From Pseudomonadota bacterium (lineage in GTDB: Bacteria > Pseudomonadota > Gammaproteobacteria > UBA5335), in NCBI GenBank assembly GCA_002862965.1, contig PKCW01000020.1, positions 1-10,997 of the forward strand: 10,997 nucleotides of DNA, read 5' to 3'. The notes beneath the pieces were generated by a model. It saw only the letters and a list, made by a program, of their open reading frames with translations, was not told the DNA's origin and searched no databases. Of this stretch, positions 1-7,585 are shown in pieces (position 1 is the stretch's first letter; each line of letters starts with the position of its first letter). A program made the translations under genes and the position numbers.

Positions 1-1053
1 CTGAGCGAACGGGACACCGAGCTGGTGGCATGGCTGGTGAGCAACCACTTGCTGATGTCCATGACCGCACAGCGGCGCGACATCGCCGACCCGCAGGAAA
101 TCCACGCCTTCGCGCGCAAGGTCCGCACCCGTTCGCGGCTGGACTATCTGTTTTTGCTCACCGTCGCCGACATGCGCGGCACCAACCCGGCTCTGCTCAC
201 CGACTGGAAGTTTCGGCTGCTGAGTCAGCTCTATCGCGCCACGCGCGACGCCCTGGACCGGGGGCTGGACCGGCCGCTCGATGCCGGTACGGTCACGGCG
301 GAGAACCGCGAGGAAGCGCTGACGCAACTGGCTCGCAGCGGGATCGACCGGAACGCCGCCGCGGCCCTGTGGAAGGTGTTTCCGGACGATTACTTCCTCC
401 GCCACCAGGGCGACGAAATCGCCTGGCAGACCCGCGCCCTGCTGATGGGAACCCCAAGTGGCAGTCCGCTGGTGCAACTGCGTCCCGACAACGACCGGGG
501 CAGTACCGCCATCTTTCTCTACGCCGCCGATCGCGACTACCTGTTCGGCCGGGTCTGTGCGGTCCTGAACCAGCTCGGGCTCACGGTGCAGGACGCCCGG
601 ATCAGCTCGACGGCGGACGGCCATGCGCTCGACACCTTCATGGTGCTGGAACAGGACGGCCGCTTCGTGGACGACCACTACCGGCTGCAGGAGATCCGTG
701 ACCAACTGACACAGGCTCTGGAACGTCCTGCCGCTGACGGCTTCGTCGTCTCGCGCCGACCCTCGCGCCTGGCCCGGATCTTCAGCGTCGCGCCGCGCAT
801 CGCCTTCCGTGACGATCCCGGCCCGCATACCGCCCTGGAACTCGTGGCCACCGACCAGCCGGGCTTGCTCTCGCGGGTCGGCCAGGTCTTCGCCGAGCAG
901 GGCATCCGCGTCCAGGCCGCCAAGATCGCGACGATCGGCGAACGCGCCGAAGACGTGTTCTGGATCAGCGACGCGGCGGGCCGCATCGACGATCCCGCGC
1001 GCCGCACCCGGTTGGCCGACGCGCTCATCGAGGCACTGGACCCGCCGGCGTGA
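1..1053 (+). CDS. glnD: Bifunctional uridylyltransferase/uridylyl-removing enzyme GlnD, C-terminal part (5' end outside the window)
   Basis: GlnD is the cytoplasmic nitrogen sensor: it uridylylates PII proteins when glutamine is low and removes UMP when glutamine is high. The frame is open from base 1, so 350 C-terminal residues are present out of the roughly 850-900 usual for the family. The fragment opens in the tail of the HD (uridylyl-removing) domain, with the family-typical stretch NHLLMSMTAQRRDI. Two ACT domains follow, one starting near STAIFLYAADRDYLFGRV (base 508 on) and one near TALELVATDQPGLLSRVGQV (base 829 on); these bind glutamine in the family. The nucleotidyltransferase domain lies upstream of the window. 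The stop is TGA at 1051-1053. The neighbour is dapD, as in E. coli, where map, glnD and dapD adjoin. An ATG at base 25 is in frame but internal, not the true start. Confidence 0.96.
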   Translation: MSERDTELVAWLVSNHLLMSMTAQRRDIADPQEIHAFARKVRTRSRLDYLFLLTVADMRGTNPALLTDWKFRLLSQLYRATRDALDRGLDRPLDAGTVTAENREEALTQLARSGIDRNAAAALWKVFPDDYFLRHQGDEIAWQTRALLMGTPSGSPLVQLRPDNDRGSTAIFLYAADRDYLFGRVCAVLNQLGLTVQDARISSTADGHALDTFMVLEQDGRFVDDHYRLQEIRDQLTQALERPAADGFVVSRRPSRLARIFSVAPRIAFRDDPGPHTALELVATDQPGLLSRVGQVFAEQGIRVQAAKIATIGERAEDVFWISDAAGRIDDPARRTRLADALIEALDPPA

Positions 1054-1079
1054 GAACCGTCGTTCCCCGCCGGGCCGGC

Positions 1080-1088
1080 TGCTAGAAT
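1080..1088 (+). promoter_or_regulatory. Candidate extended -10 promoter for dapD
   Basis: TGCTAGAAT fits the extended -10 pattern TGnTATAAT with one mismatch. It lies in the 62-base gap between glnD and dapD, 27 bases before the dapD ATG. The -35 position (about 1060-1065, TCGTTC) is poor, which is tolerated with extended -10 promoters. Transcription would start near 1095 and give a very short leader. This is inferred from pattern only, but it would let the dapD-yheS run be transcribed separately from glnD. Confidence 0.5.
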
Positions 1089-1103
1089 GGCACGCCATTT
1101 TCC

Positions 1104-1109
1104 AGGAGG
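1104..1109 (+). promoter_or_regulatory. Strong Shine-Dalgarno site of dapD
   Basis: A perfect AGGAGG lies 6 bases before the ATG at 1116. It is the best ribosome binding site in the left cluster and fixes the dapD start; the downstream genes dapE and yheS lack one. Confidence 0.85.
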
Positions 1110-1115
1110 CGCCCC

Positions 1116-1943
1116 ATGACATCCCTGCAGCACACCATCGACGCCGCCTTCGAAGACCGTGACCGCATCACGCCGCAGGATGCGCCCGAGGCCGTGCGCC
1201 AGGCGGTGCATGAGGTGCTCGACCTGCTTGAGCGCGGCGCGCTCCGGGTCGCCGAACCCCTGGCCGGCGGCGGCTGGCAGGTCCATGAATGGCTGAAAAA
1301 AGCCGTGCTGCTGTCCTTCCGGCTGGCGGACAACCGGCCGGTGGAAGGCGGTTTCAGCCGCTTCTACGACAAGGTTCCCACCCGCTTCGCGGCCTATTCC
1401 GAAGCCGACTTCCGCAACCTCGGCGCGCGTGTCGTGCCGCCGGCCACGGTCCGGCGCGGGGCCTACATCGGCCGCGGCGCGGTGCTGATGCCAAGCTACG
1501 TCAACATCGGCGCCTACGTCGGTGAGAACACCATGGTCGACACCTGGGCCACCGTCGGCTCCTGCGCGCAGATCGGCAGGAACGTGCACCTGTCCGGCGG
1601 CGTCGGCATCGGCGGCGTGCTGGAGCCGCTGCAGGCGGCGCCCACCATCATCGAGGACGACTGCTTCATCGGCGCCCGCTCGGAAGTCGTCGAAGGGGTG
1701 ATCGTGGAGCGCGGCGCGGTGCTGTCGATGGGCGTCTTCATCGGCCAGAGCACCCGGATCTACAACCGCGCGACCGGCGCGATCAGCTACGGCCGCGTGC
1801 CCGCCGGCGCCGTGGTGGTACCCGGCAGCCTGCCCTCGACCGACGGCCGCTACAGCCTCGCCTGCGCGGTCATCGTCAAGCAGGTGGATGAGAAAACCCG
1901 CGCCAAGGTCGGCATCAACGCGCTGCTGCGCGACGTGGACTGA
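1116..1943 (+). CDS. dapD: 2,3,4,5-tetrahydropyridine-2,6-dicarboxylate N-succinyltransferase DapD
   Basis: DapD transfers succinyl from succinyl-CoA to tetrahydrodipicolinate in the succinylase branch of diaminopimelate/lysine synthesis. It supplies both lysine and the peptidoglycan cross-link residue. The protein has 275 residues, against 274 in E. coli, and is alignable along its full length from memory. A helical N-terminal domain (about 1-100) precedes the left-handed beta-helix of hexapeptide repeats, seen in [17 protein letters not shown] and the following [21 protein letters not shown] stretch. Asp142 (in MVDTW) and Glu190 (in SEVVEG) sit at the positions reported as catalytic in the family, offset by one residue. 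A proline-glycine turn and KVGINALLR close the protein, as usual. It probably starts a dapD-dapE-tadA-yheS transcript. Confidence 0.98.
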   Translation: MTSLQHTIDAAFEDRDRITPQDAPEAVRQAVHEVLDLLERGALRVAEPLAGGGWQVHEWLKKAVLLSFRLADNRPVEGGFSRFYDKVPTRFAAYSEADFRNLGARVVPPATVRRGAYIGRGAVLMPSYVNIGAYVGENTMVDTWATVGSCAQIGRNVHLSGGVGIGGVLEPLQAAPTIIEDDCFIGARSEVVEGVIVERGAVLSMGVFIGQSTRIYNRATGAISYGRVPAGAVVVPGSLPSTDGRYSLACAVIVKQVDEKTRAKVGINALLRDVD

Positions 1944-1949
1944 CGCGCC

Positions 1950-3591
<1,642 letters not shown>

Positions 3592-3594
3592 CCC

Positions 3595-5481
3595 ATGATC
3601 GTCTTCGAGAACTTCTCGCTCCAGCGCGGCGGCAAGCCGCTGTTCGACGCCGCGCGCGCCACGATCCAGCCCGGGGAGCGCGTCGGGCTGATCGGCGCCA
3701 ACGGCGCCGGCAAGTCGAGCCTGTTCGCGCTGATGCAGGGCTTGCTCCACACCGATGCCGGGGAGGTGCGCGTGCCCGCAGCCTGGCGCGTCGCCCATGT
3801 GGCGCAGGAAACCCCGGCCTTGGCGCGCAGCGCGCTGGACTACGTGCTCGACGGCGATGGGCCCTTGCGCGCAGCCGAGGCGCGCATTGCCGCGGCGCAA
3901 GCGCGCGGCGACGGCGCGGCCGAGGCCGAAGCGCACGCGGCCCTTGCCGATGCGGAGGGCTACACCGCCGCGGCACGGGCCGAAGCCCTGCTGCTGGGGC
4001 TCGGGTTCACGCTGGACCAGACCCGCGCCGAGGTGGCGAGCTTCTCCGGCGGCTGGCGCATGCGGCTGAATCTCGCCCAGGCGCTGATGGCGCCGTCCGA
4101 CCTGCTCCTGCTGGACGAACCCACCAACCACCTCGATCTCGACGCCATCGTCTGGCTGGAAGACTGGCTGACGCACTATCCGGGCACGCTGATCGCGATT
4201 TCCCACGACCGCGAATTCCTCGATGCGGTGTGCACGGCGATCGTCCACCTGGAGCAGTGCAAGCTCGTCCGCTACAGCGGCAACTATTCGGCCTTCGAAG
4301 TCCTGCGCGCCGAGCGCATGAGCCTGCAGCAGGCGGCGTTCGACAAGCAGCAACAGCACATCGCCCATCTGCAGGGCTTCATCACCCGCTTCAAGGCCAA
4401 GGCGAGCAAGGCCAAGCAGGCCCAGAGCCGCATCAAGGCGCTGGAAAAGCTGGAGAAGCTGAGCGCCGTCCAGGCCGCCCGCGAGTTCACGTTCGCCTTT
4501 CGCCCCGCCGATGCCGTGGCCAATCCGTTGCTGGCGCTGGAAGCCGCGGACTGCGGATATGCCGCGGACGCCGCGACCCGCACGGTCCTGCGGGCCGTCA
4601 CGCTGTCGATCCAGTCGGGCCAGCGCATCGGCCTGCTCGGCGCCAACGGCCAGGGCAAGTCGACCTTCATCAAGACCCTGGCCGGCGCACTCGCCCCGCT
4701 CGCCGGCCGGCTGCAGACCGCCAAGGGCCTGCAGATCGGCTATTTCGCCCAGCACCAGCTCGAGACCCTGCGGCCCACCGATTCGGCGCTCGAACACCTG
4801 ATGCGGCGGGCGTCGACGGCGCGCGAACAGGAATTGCGCAACTTCCTCGGCAGCTTCAACTTTCGCGGCGACATGGCCACCACGCCGATCGCGCCGTTCT
4901 CGGGCGGAGAAAAGGCCCGGCTCGCCCTCGCGCTCGTGGTCTGGGACAAGCCCAATCTCCTGCTGCTGGACGAGCCGACCAATCACCTCGATCTCGAAAC
5001 CCGCGAGGCGCTGGTGCTGGCCCTGGCGCAGTTCGAAGGCACGCTCATCGTCGTTTCCCACGACCGCCATCTGCTGCGCGCCACCACCGACCAGTTCCTG
5101 CTGGTCACAGGCGGCGCGGTGCGGCCTTATGACGGTGACCTCGACGACTATCGCGTGTGGCTGCTCAAAGAGGCCGCTCAGCGACGCACCGCACCGGCCA
5201 AGGCCGAGCCTGCCAAGACCGTCCCAGCGCCGCTGCGTCCGAAACCCCGGCTGGGCCCGCTCACCAAGGAACTCGTGCGGATCGAAACCCAGTTGGACCG
5301 GCTCGCGACCGACATCGACGGGATCGAAACCGCACTTGCCGATCCCGCGCTCTATACCGATGCGGATCGGGATCAGCTGGCGGATCTCCTGCGCCGGCAA
5401 GCGCAGGCGCGCGCGGAACAGGAACGGCTGGAGGCGCGCTGGCTGGACCTGCAGGCCGAGATCGAAACCGCTTCGTCCTGA
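3595..5481 (+). CDS. yheS: ABC-F family ATPase, YheS type
   Basis: ABC-F proteins are soluble tandem ATPases without membrane domains that act on the ribosome E site; YheS is one of the four E. coli paralogues and has been linked to rescue of ribosomes on difficult nascent chains. The 628-residue protein matches YheS in length (637) and motif wording. NBD1: Walker A GANGAGKS at 34-41, signature FSGGW at 150-154, Walker B LLLLDEPTNHLDLD with Asp174/Glu175, His204. Next is the basic P-site tRNA interaction linker (about 242-295, rich in Gln/Lys). NBD2: Walker A GANGQGKS at 349-356, signature FSGGEKARL from 435, Asp459/Glu460, His489. A C-terminal extension (about 525-628) is charged and probably coiled-coil, as in YheS. 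All catalytic residues are intact. The start is ATG, three bases after the tadA stop without a clear ribosome site, so translation is likely coupled. Confidence 0.95.
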   Translation: MIVFENFSLQRGGKPLFDAARATIQPGERVGLIGANGAGKSSLFALMQGLLHTDAGEVRVPAAWRVAHVAQETPALARSALDYVLDGDGPLRAAEARIAAAQARGDGAAEAEAHAALADAEGYTAAARAEALLLGLGFTLDQTRAEVASFSGGWRMRLNLAQALMAPSDLLLLDEPTNHLDLDAIVWLEDWLTHYPGTLIAISHDREFLDAVCTAIVHLEQCKLVRYSGNYSAFEVLRAERMSLQQAAFDKQQQHIAHLQGFITRFKAKASKAKQAQSRIKALEKLEKLSAVQAAREFTFAFRPADAVANPLLALEAADCGYAADAATRTVLRAVTLSIQSGQRIGLLGANGQGKSTFIKTLAGALAPLAGRLQTAKGLQIGYFAQHQLETLRPTDSALEHLMRRASTAREQELRNFLGSFNFRGDMATTPIAPFSGGEKARLALALVVWDKPNLLLLDEPTNHLDLETREALVLALAQFEGTLIVVSHDRHLLRATTDQFLLVTGGAVRPYDGDLDDYRVWLLKEAAQRRTAPAKAEPAKTVPAPLRPKPRLGPLTKELVRIETQLDRLATDIDGIETALADPALYTDADRDQLADLLRRQAQARAEQERLEARWLDLQAEIETASS

Positions 5482-5556
5482 ATCGACTGGGCGAACCTTA
5501 GACATTCTCATCAGGCTCTCCCGCTGACGAAGATCAATCGACTCCGACTTTTACCG
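5482..5556. other. Spacer between yheS and the IS3 remnant
   Basis: These 75 bases hold no gene. I see no hairpin with a T-tract that would terminate the yheS transcript. The left half of the neighbouring transposase would be expected here, but nothing in any frame resembles it, so the IS is truncated on this side. The 8-base word AATCGACT occurs at 5481-5488 and again at 5536-5543, probably by chance. Confidence 0.5.
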
Positions 5557-5996
5557 AGGCGGTTCCGTACCCTCGCGGTGGTCATGGATTGGCACAGCCG
5601 GCGTGTGCTTGCCTGGCGGCTGTCGATCGCCATGGAGACCATGTTTTGGGCCGATGCCGTGGAAGAAGCGATCGTGCTGTAGGGGTACCCGACATCTTCA
5701 ACACGGACTAGGGCAGCCAGTTCACCTCGGAAGCCTTCACCGGACTGCTGAAGGAGCAGGAGATCCAGATCAGCAGGGACGGCAAGGGTTACTGGCGTGA
5801 CAACGTGTTCGTCGAGCGCCTGTGGCGCAGCGTCCAGTACGAGGAGGTTTACCTGGCTTACGAGACCGTCTCGTTGGCACGCGAGTCGCTGGCGAAATAC
5901 TTCCGGTTCTAGAACGAGCGCCGCTGCCACCGCCGTTTTGCGGACCAAACGCCGGACAGGCTTACTGCAACCGCTGCGTCTTTCGAGGCAGCCTAA
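5557..5996 (+). pseudogene. IS3-family transposase OrfB, C-terminal half, broken
   Basis: The translation shows the DDE integrase core of IS3-family OrfB. VVMDWHSRRVLAWRLS (from 5578) carries the first catalytic Asp, and PDIFNTD (from 5688) the second. GYWRDNVFVERLWRSVQYEE (about 5791-5850) carries the catalytic Glu, and NERRCHRRFADQTPDRL follows. Three in-frame TAG codons break it. The one at 5680-5682 arises from loss of one base in a Tyr codon before Gly, which also shifts the frame. The one at 5709-5711 replaces the Gln of NTDQGSQFTS, and the one at 5910-5912 replaces the Tyr of FRFYNERR. The original stop is TAA at 5994-5996. Everything upstream of about 5557 (OrfA and the OrfB N-terminus) is missing. 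It cannot make a working transposase. Confidence 0.9.
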
Positions 5997-6032
5997 CCAC
6001 GCAGGGTATCCACTTATCAAACCGGTTTGGCC

Positions 6033-6055
6033 CGCTCAAACGATTGGGGCCACCC
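6033..6055 (+). repeat. Candidate right terminal inverted repeat of the IS3 remnant
   Basis: CGCTCAAACGATTGGGGCCACC, lying 37 bases after the OrfB stop and preceded by TCCACTTATC, is worded like the right ends of many IS3-family elements (CAAACgannGGGGCCACC). No matching left end (GGTGGCCCC...) is visible near 5482-5557, consistent with loss of the left half. The family resemblance is from memory, and the exact outer base is uncertain. Confidence 0.5.
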
Positions 6056-6081
6056 GTGTTTCCGTGAGCAGCGCTGATGCA

Positions 6082-6110
6082 TTCCGGCACCCTTCGTGCC
6101 GTTGCCGGAA
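6082..6110. terminator. Hairpin downstream of the thioesterase gene, possible weak terminator
   Basis: TTCCGGC (6082-6088) pairs perfectly with GCCGGAA (6104-6110). Alternatively GGCAC (6086-6090) pairs with GTGCC (6096-6100). It lies about 40 bases beyond the stop of the minus-strand thioesterase gene. No T-run follows on either strand, so Rho-independent termination is doubtful. It also sits just outside the candidate IS end. Confidence 0.3.
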
Positions 6111-6152
6111 ACAGTCCAAGTGAAGATCGCTGCGCGCAGGCGCCGAGCCGGC

Positions 6153-6959
6153 TCAACCCAGAAACTGCATCGGCCGCAGCACCAGGCACTGGTCCACGCG
6201 CCCGATCGGGCCGCGCGTGTCGTAGAGTCGCGTGTGGGTGGTGCCAAGCCCGGTGGCTTCCATGTGAGTATGGCTTTCCAGGCAGATCCACTCCCCGTCC
6301 GGATAACGGTTGAGGTGCAGGTCGATGTCGGCATTGATGCAACCCATCTTGCCGCCGAGATAGAGCTGGCCGATGCCGTTGCCGAAATCCGACATCATGC
6401 CCATGTAGCTGATTGCGGTGGTGGGTTCGCCGGCGACCACGTCCGCCTCGATCCGCAGCCATGCCGTGCCTTCCCCCTTGAACGCGAATCCCGACACACG
6501 CCGCATCTCGATGGCGGCATTGAGTCCGGGCGACCGCTTGCCGGGCTGGCCGCGCCCGCCCAGAAAGCCCTCCGGCGCCAAGCCTTCGGGACCCGGCGGC
6601 ACACCGCCCGTCACGATGGCGTGTTCCGGCAATTCGACCGGCTGGACCCGGCCGCGCAGCGCCGTGCTGCGCGCGACTTCCTGGCCGTCCGCCAGCATGC
6701 GCGCCTGGATGAGCTGGATGCGCTGACCGGCGCGCAGGGTTTTGGTGACGACCTCGAGCGGGACGCGGGGCGCGGGTCGGCACAGGTCATGGGTGAGACG
6801 CAGGACGCGCCACTCGGGATCGGGTTCGTGCCGATCGATGACGTGCGCCATGAGTCCGGCGATGGCGCCCCCATGCAGCAAGCGGCTGTCCCAAGGGGAA
6901 TTGGTGCGCTCCGTGGGGACATGGAGCTTCCCCTCGCGGTGGTAGAGCGCGTCTTTCAT
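6153..6959 (-). CDS. Acyl-CoA thioesterase-like double-hotdog protein
   Basis: The protein has 268 residues and resembles the thioesterase-like superfamily (TesB/4HBT_3 type), whose members hydrolyse acyl-CoA thioesters in the cytoplasm. The N-terminal hotdog carries the typical helix motif SRLLHGGAIAGLMAHVID (residues 25-42), followed by RLTHDLCRPAP (a strand with the usual T-x-D-x-x-R-P-x-P wording). The C-terminal hotdog (about 150-265) includes WLRIEADVVAGEPTT, NADIDLHLNRYP and the strand WICLESHTHMEATGLGTT. The ATG is preceded by AAGGA at 8 bases. It follows the VOC gene by 49 bases on the same strand, so the two are probably co-transcribed. The substrate cannot be read from the sequence, and the gene symbol is left empty. 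There is no signal peptide. Confidence 0.83.
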   Translation of the reverse strand: MKDALYHREGKLHVPTERTNSPWDSRLLHGGAIAGLMAHVIDRHEPDPEWRVLRLTHDLCRPAPRVPLEVVTKTLRAGQRIQLIQARMLADGQEVARSTALRGRVQPVELPEHAIVTGGVPPGPEGLAPEGFLGGRGQPGKRSPGLNAAIEMRRVSGFAFKGEGTAWLRIEADVVAGEPTTAISYMGMMSDFGNGIGQLYLGGKMGCINADIDLHLNRYPDGEWICLESHTHMEATGLGTTHTRLYDTRGPIGRVDQCLVLRPMQFLG

Positions 6960-7008
6960 GGCGTCATTCCTTTGACGGGCGACGATCCGTCATGCAGCGC
7001 AGGGGGAT

Positions 7009-7377
7009 TCAGGACGCCGGTTGCTCATCGATGCGCAGGCGATGCCCGTCCGGATCCTCGATCTCGAAGTGGCGATGCCCGTCGGCTGCCCGGCGCAGAT
7101 AACCGGCGACGGTGGCGCCGGCTGCGTTGCAGCGTCGGTACAGGGATTCGGCTTCGGCGACCTGGAAGCAGGCTGTGCTGGGATGCGGTTCGCGCTGCTC
7201 GGCGAGACAGATCTGCCAGTCGCCGTGGGAGAGCAGGGCGCGGCGCTCGGTGTTGATGAATTGGGTCAGCTCCAGGCCCAGGGCCTGTTCGTAGAAACGG
7301 ATGGATTTGACCAGATCGCGAACTTCAAGCGCGGGAGTGGCGGAAGATGCACTCGCCCATCGTTGGGGCACATCCAT
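7009..7377 (-). CDS. VOC-fold (glyoxalase/bleomycin-resistance superfamily) protein
   Basis: This small protein of 122 residues contains a single vicinal-oxygen-chelate domain made of two beta-alpha-beta-beta-beta modules. The first module is ALEVRDLVKSIRFYEQALGL (residues 16-35). The second ends in HFEIEDPDGHRLRIDE (about 103-118), the usual closing strand. Known members are glyoxalases, dioxygenases, epimerases and fosfomycin or bleomycin resistance proteins. The first-strand metal His seems replaced by Thr14, and the closing-strand Glu (DPDGxxxE) by Arg115, so I doubt a classical glyoxalase I role. The start at 7377 is chosen because the domain begins shortly after. An in-frame ATG at 7467 would add 30 non-domain residues. 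The ribosome site is weak (CGAGG at about 12 bases). It probably leads the thioesterase operon. Confidence 0.75.
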   Translation of the reverse strand: MDVPQRWASASSATPALEVRDLVKSIRFYEQALGLELTQFINTERRALLSHGDWQICLAEQREPHPSTACFQVAEAESLYRRCNAAGATVAGYLRRAADGHRHFEIEDPDGHRLRIDEQPAS

Positions 7378-7526
7378 AAAGCGAGAACCTCGACACGGCG
7401 CACATGCGCCCGTCGCTATCTTGAGACAACTCCCCCCCTCGCGCAAGCCTCGCCGGTCCAAGGTCATTTCGCCGCCAGCTGCGGCAAATTGTCGCAGGCG
7501 CGGCCAGTGCGGGTCCGCTGCATGAT
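7378..7526. other. Divergent intergenic region between the VOC gene and the TonB receptor, upstream part
   Basis: No gene is seen here. The region must hold the promoter of the minus-strand VOC-thioesterase pair, but I find no convincing -35/-10 pair. A small hairpin, GCCGC-CAGCT-GCGGC, lies at about 7471-7485. The downstream part carries the Fur-like repeats. Confidence 0.4.
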
Positions 7527-7566
7527 AATGCCGGTCGTTCTCATTGCAATGCCGCTCTTCTCATTG
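7524..7566 (+). promoter_or_regulatory. Tandem Fur-like operator before the TonB-dependent receptor
   Basis: Two near-identical units, AATGCCGGTCGTTCTCATT (7527-7545) and AATGCCGCTCTTCTCATT (7548-7565), are spaced 21 bases apart, two helical turns. Each has the outline AATG...TTCTCATT, the right half of the known Fur box form AATGAGAATGATTCTCATT. The first unit matches 13 of 19 positions. The GATAAT at 7524-7529 also fits a -10 element, so bound repressor would block RNA polymerase. The location 20-60 bases before a TonB-dependent receptor is the expected place for Fur control. The repeat is seen directly; the regulator is inferred. Confidence 0.6.
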
Positions 7567-7573
7567 AATCGAC

Positions 7574-7579
7574 AAAGGA
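7574..7579 (+). promoter_or_regulatory. Shine-Dalgarno site deciding the receptor start
   Basis: AAAGGA lies 6 bases before the ATG at 7586 but directly touches the in-frame ATG at 7580. The spacing favours the second ATG, shortening the protein by two residues. Confidence 0.65.
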
Positions 7580-7585
7580 ATGTCC

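Noticed and set aside
5481..5543. Repeated AATCGACT (5481-5488 and 5536-5543) as a target-site duplication
   Set aside because: Both copies lie on the same side of the IS remnant, and IS3 elements normally duplicate 3-5 bases. Chance is the simpler explanation.
5680..5912. Amber recoding (stop-codon reassignment) of the transposase
   Set aside because: The first TAG coincides with a one-base deletion and a frame change, so readthrough would not restore the protein; all other genes in the window use normal stops.
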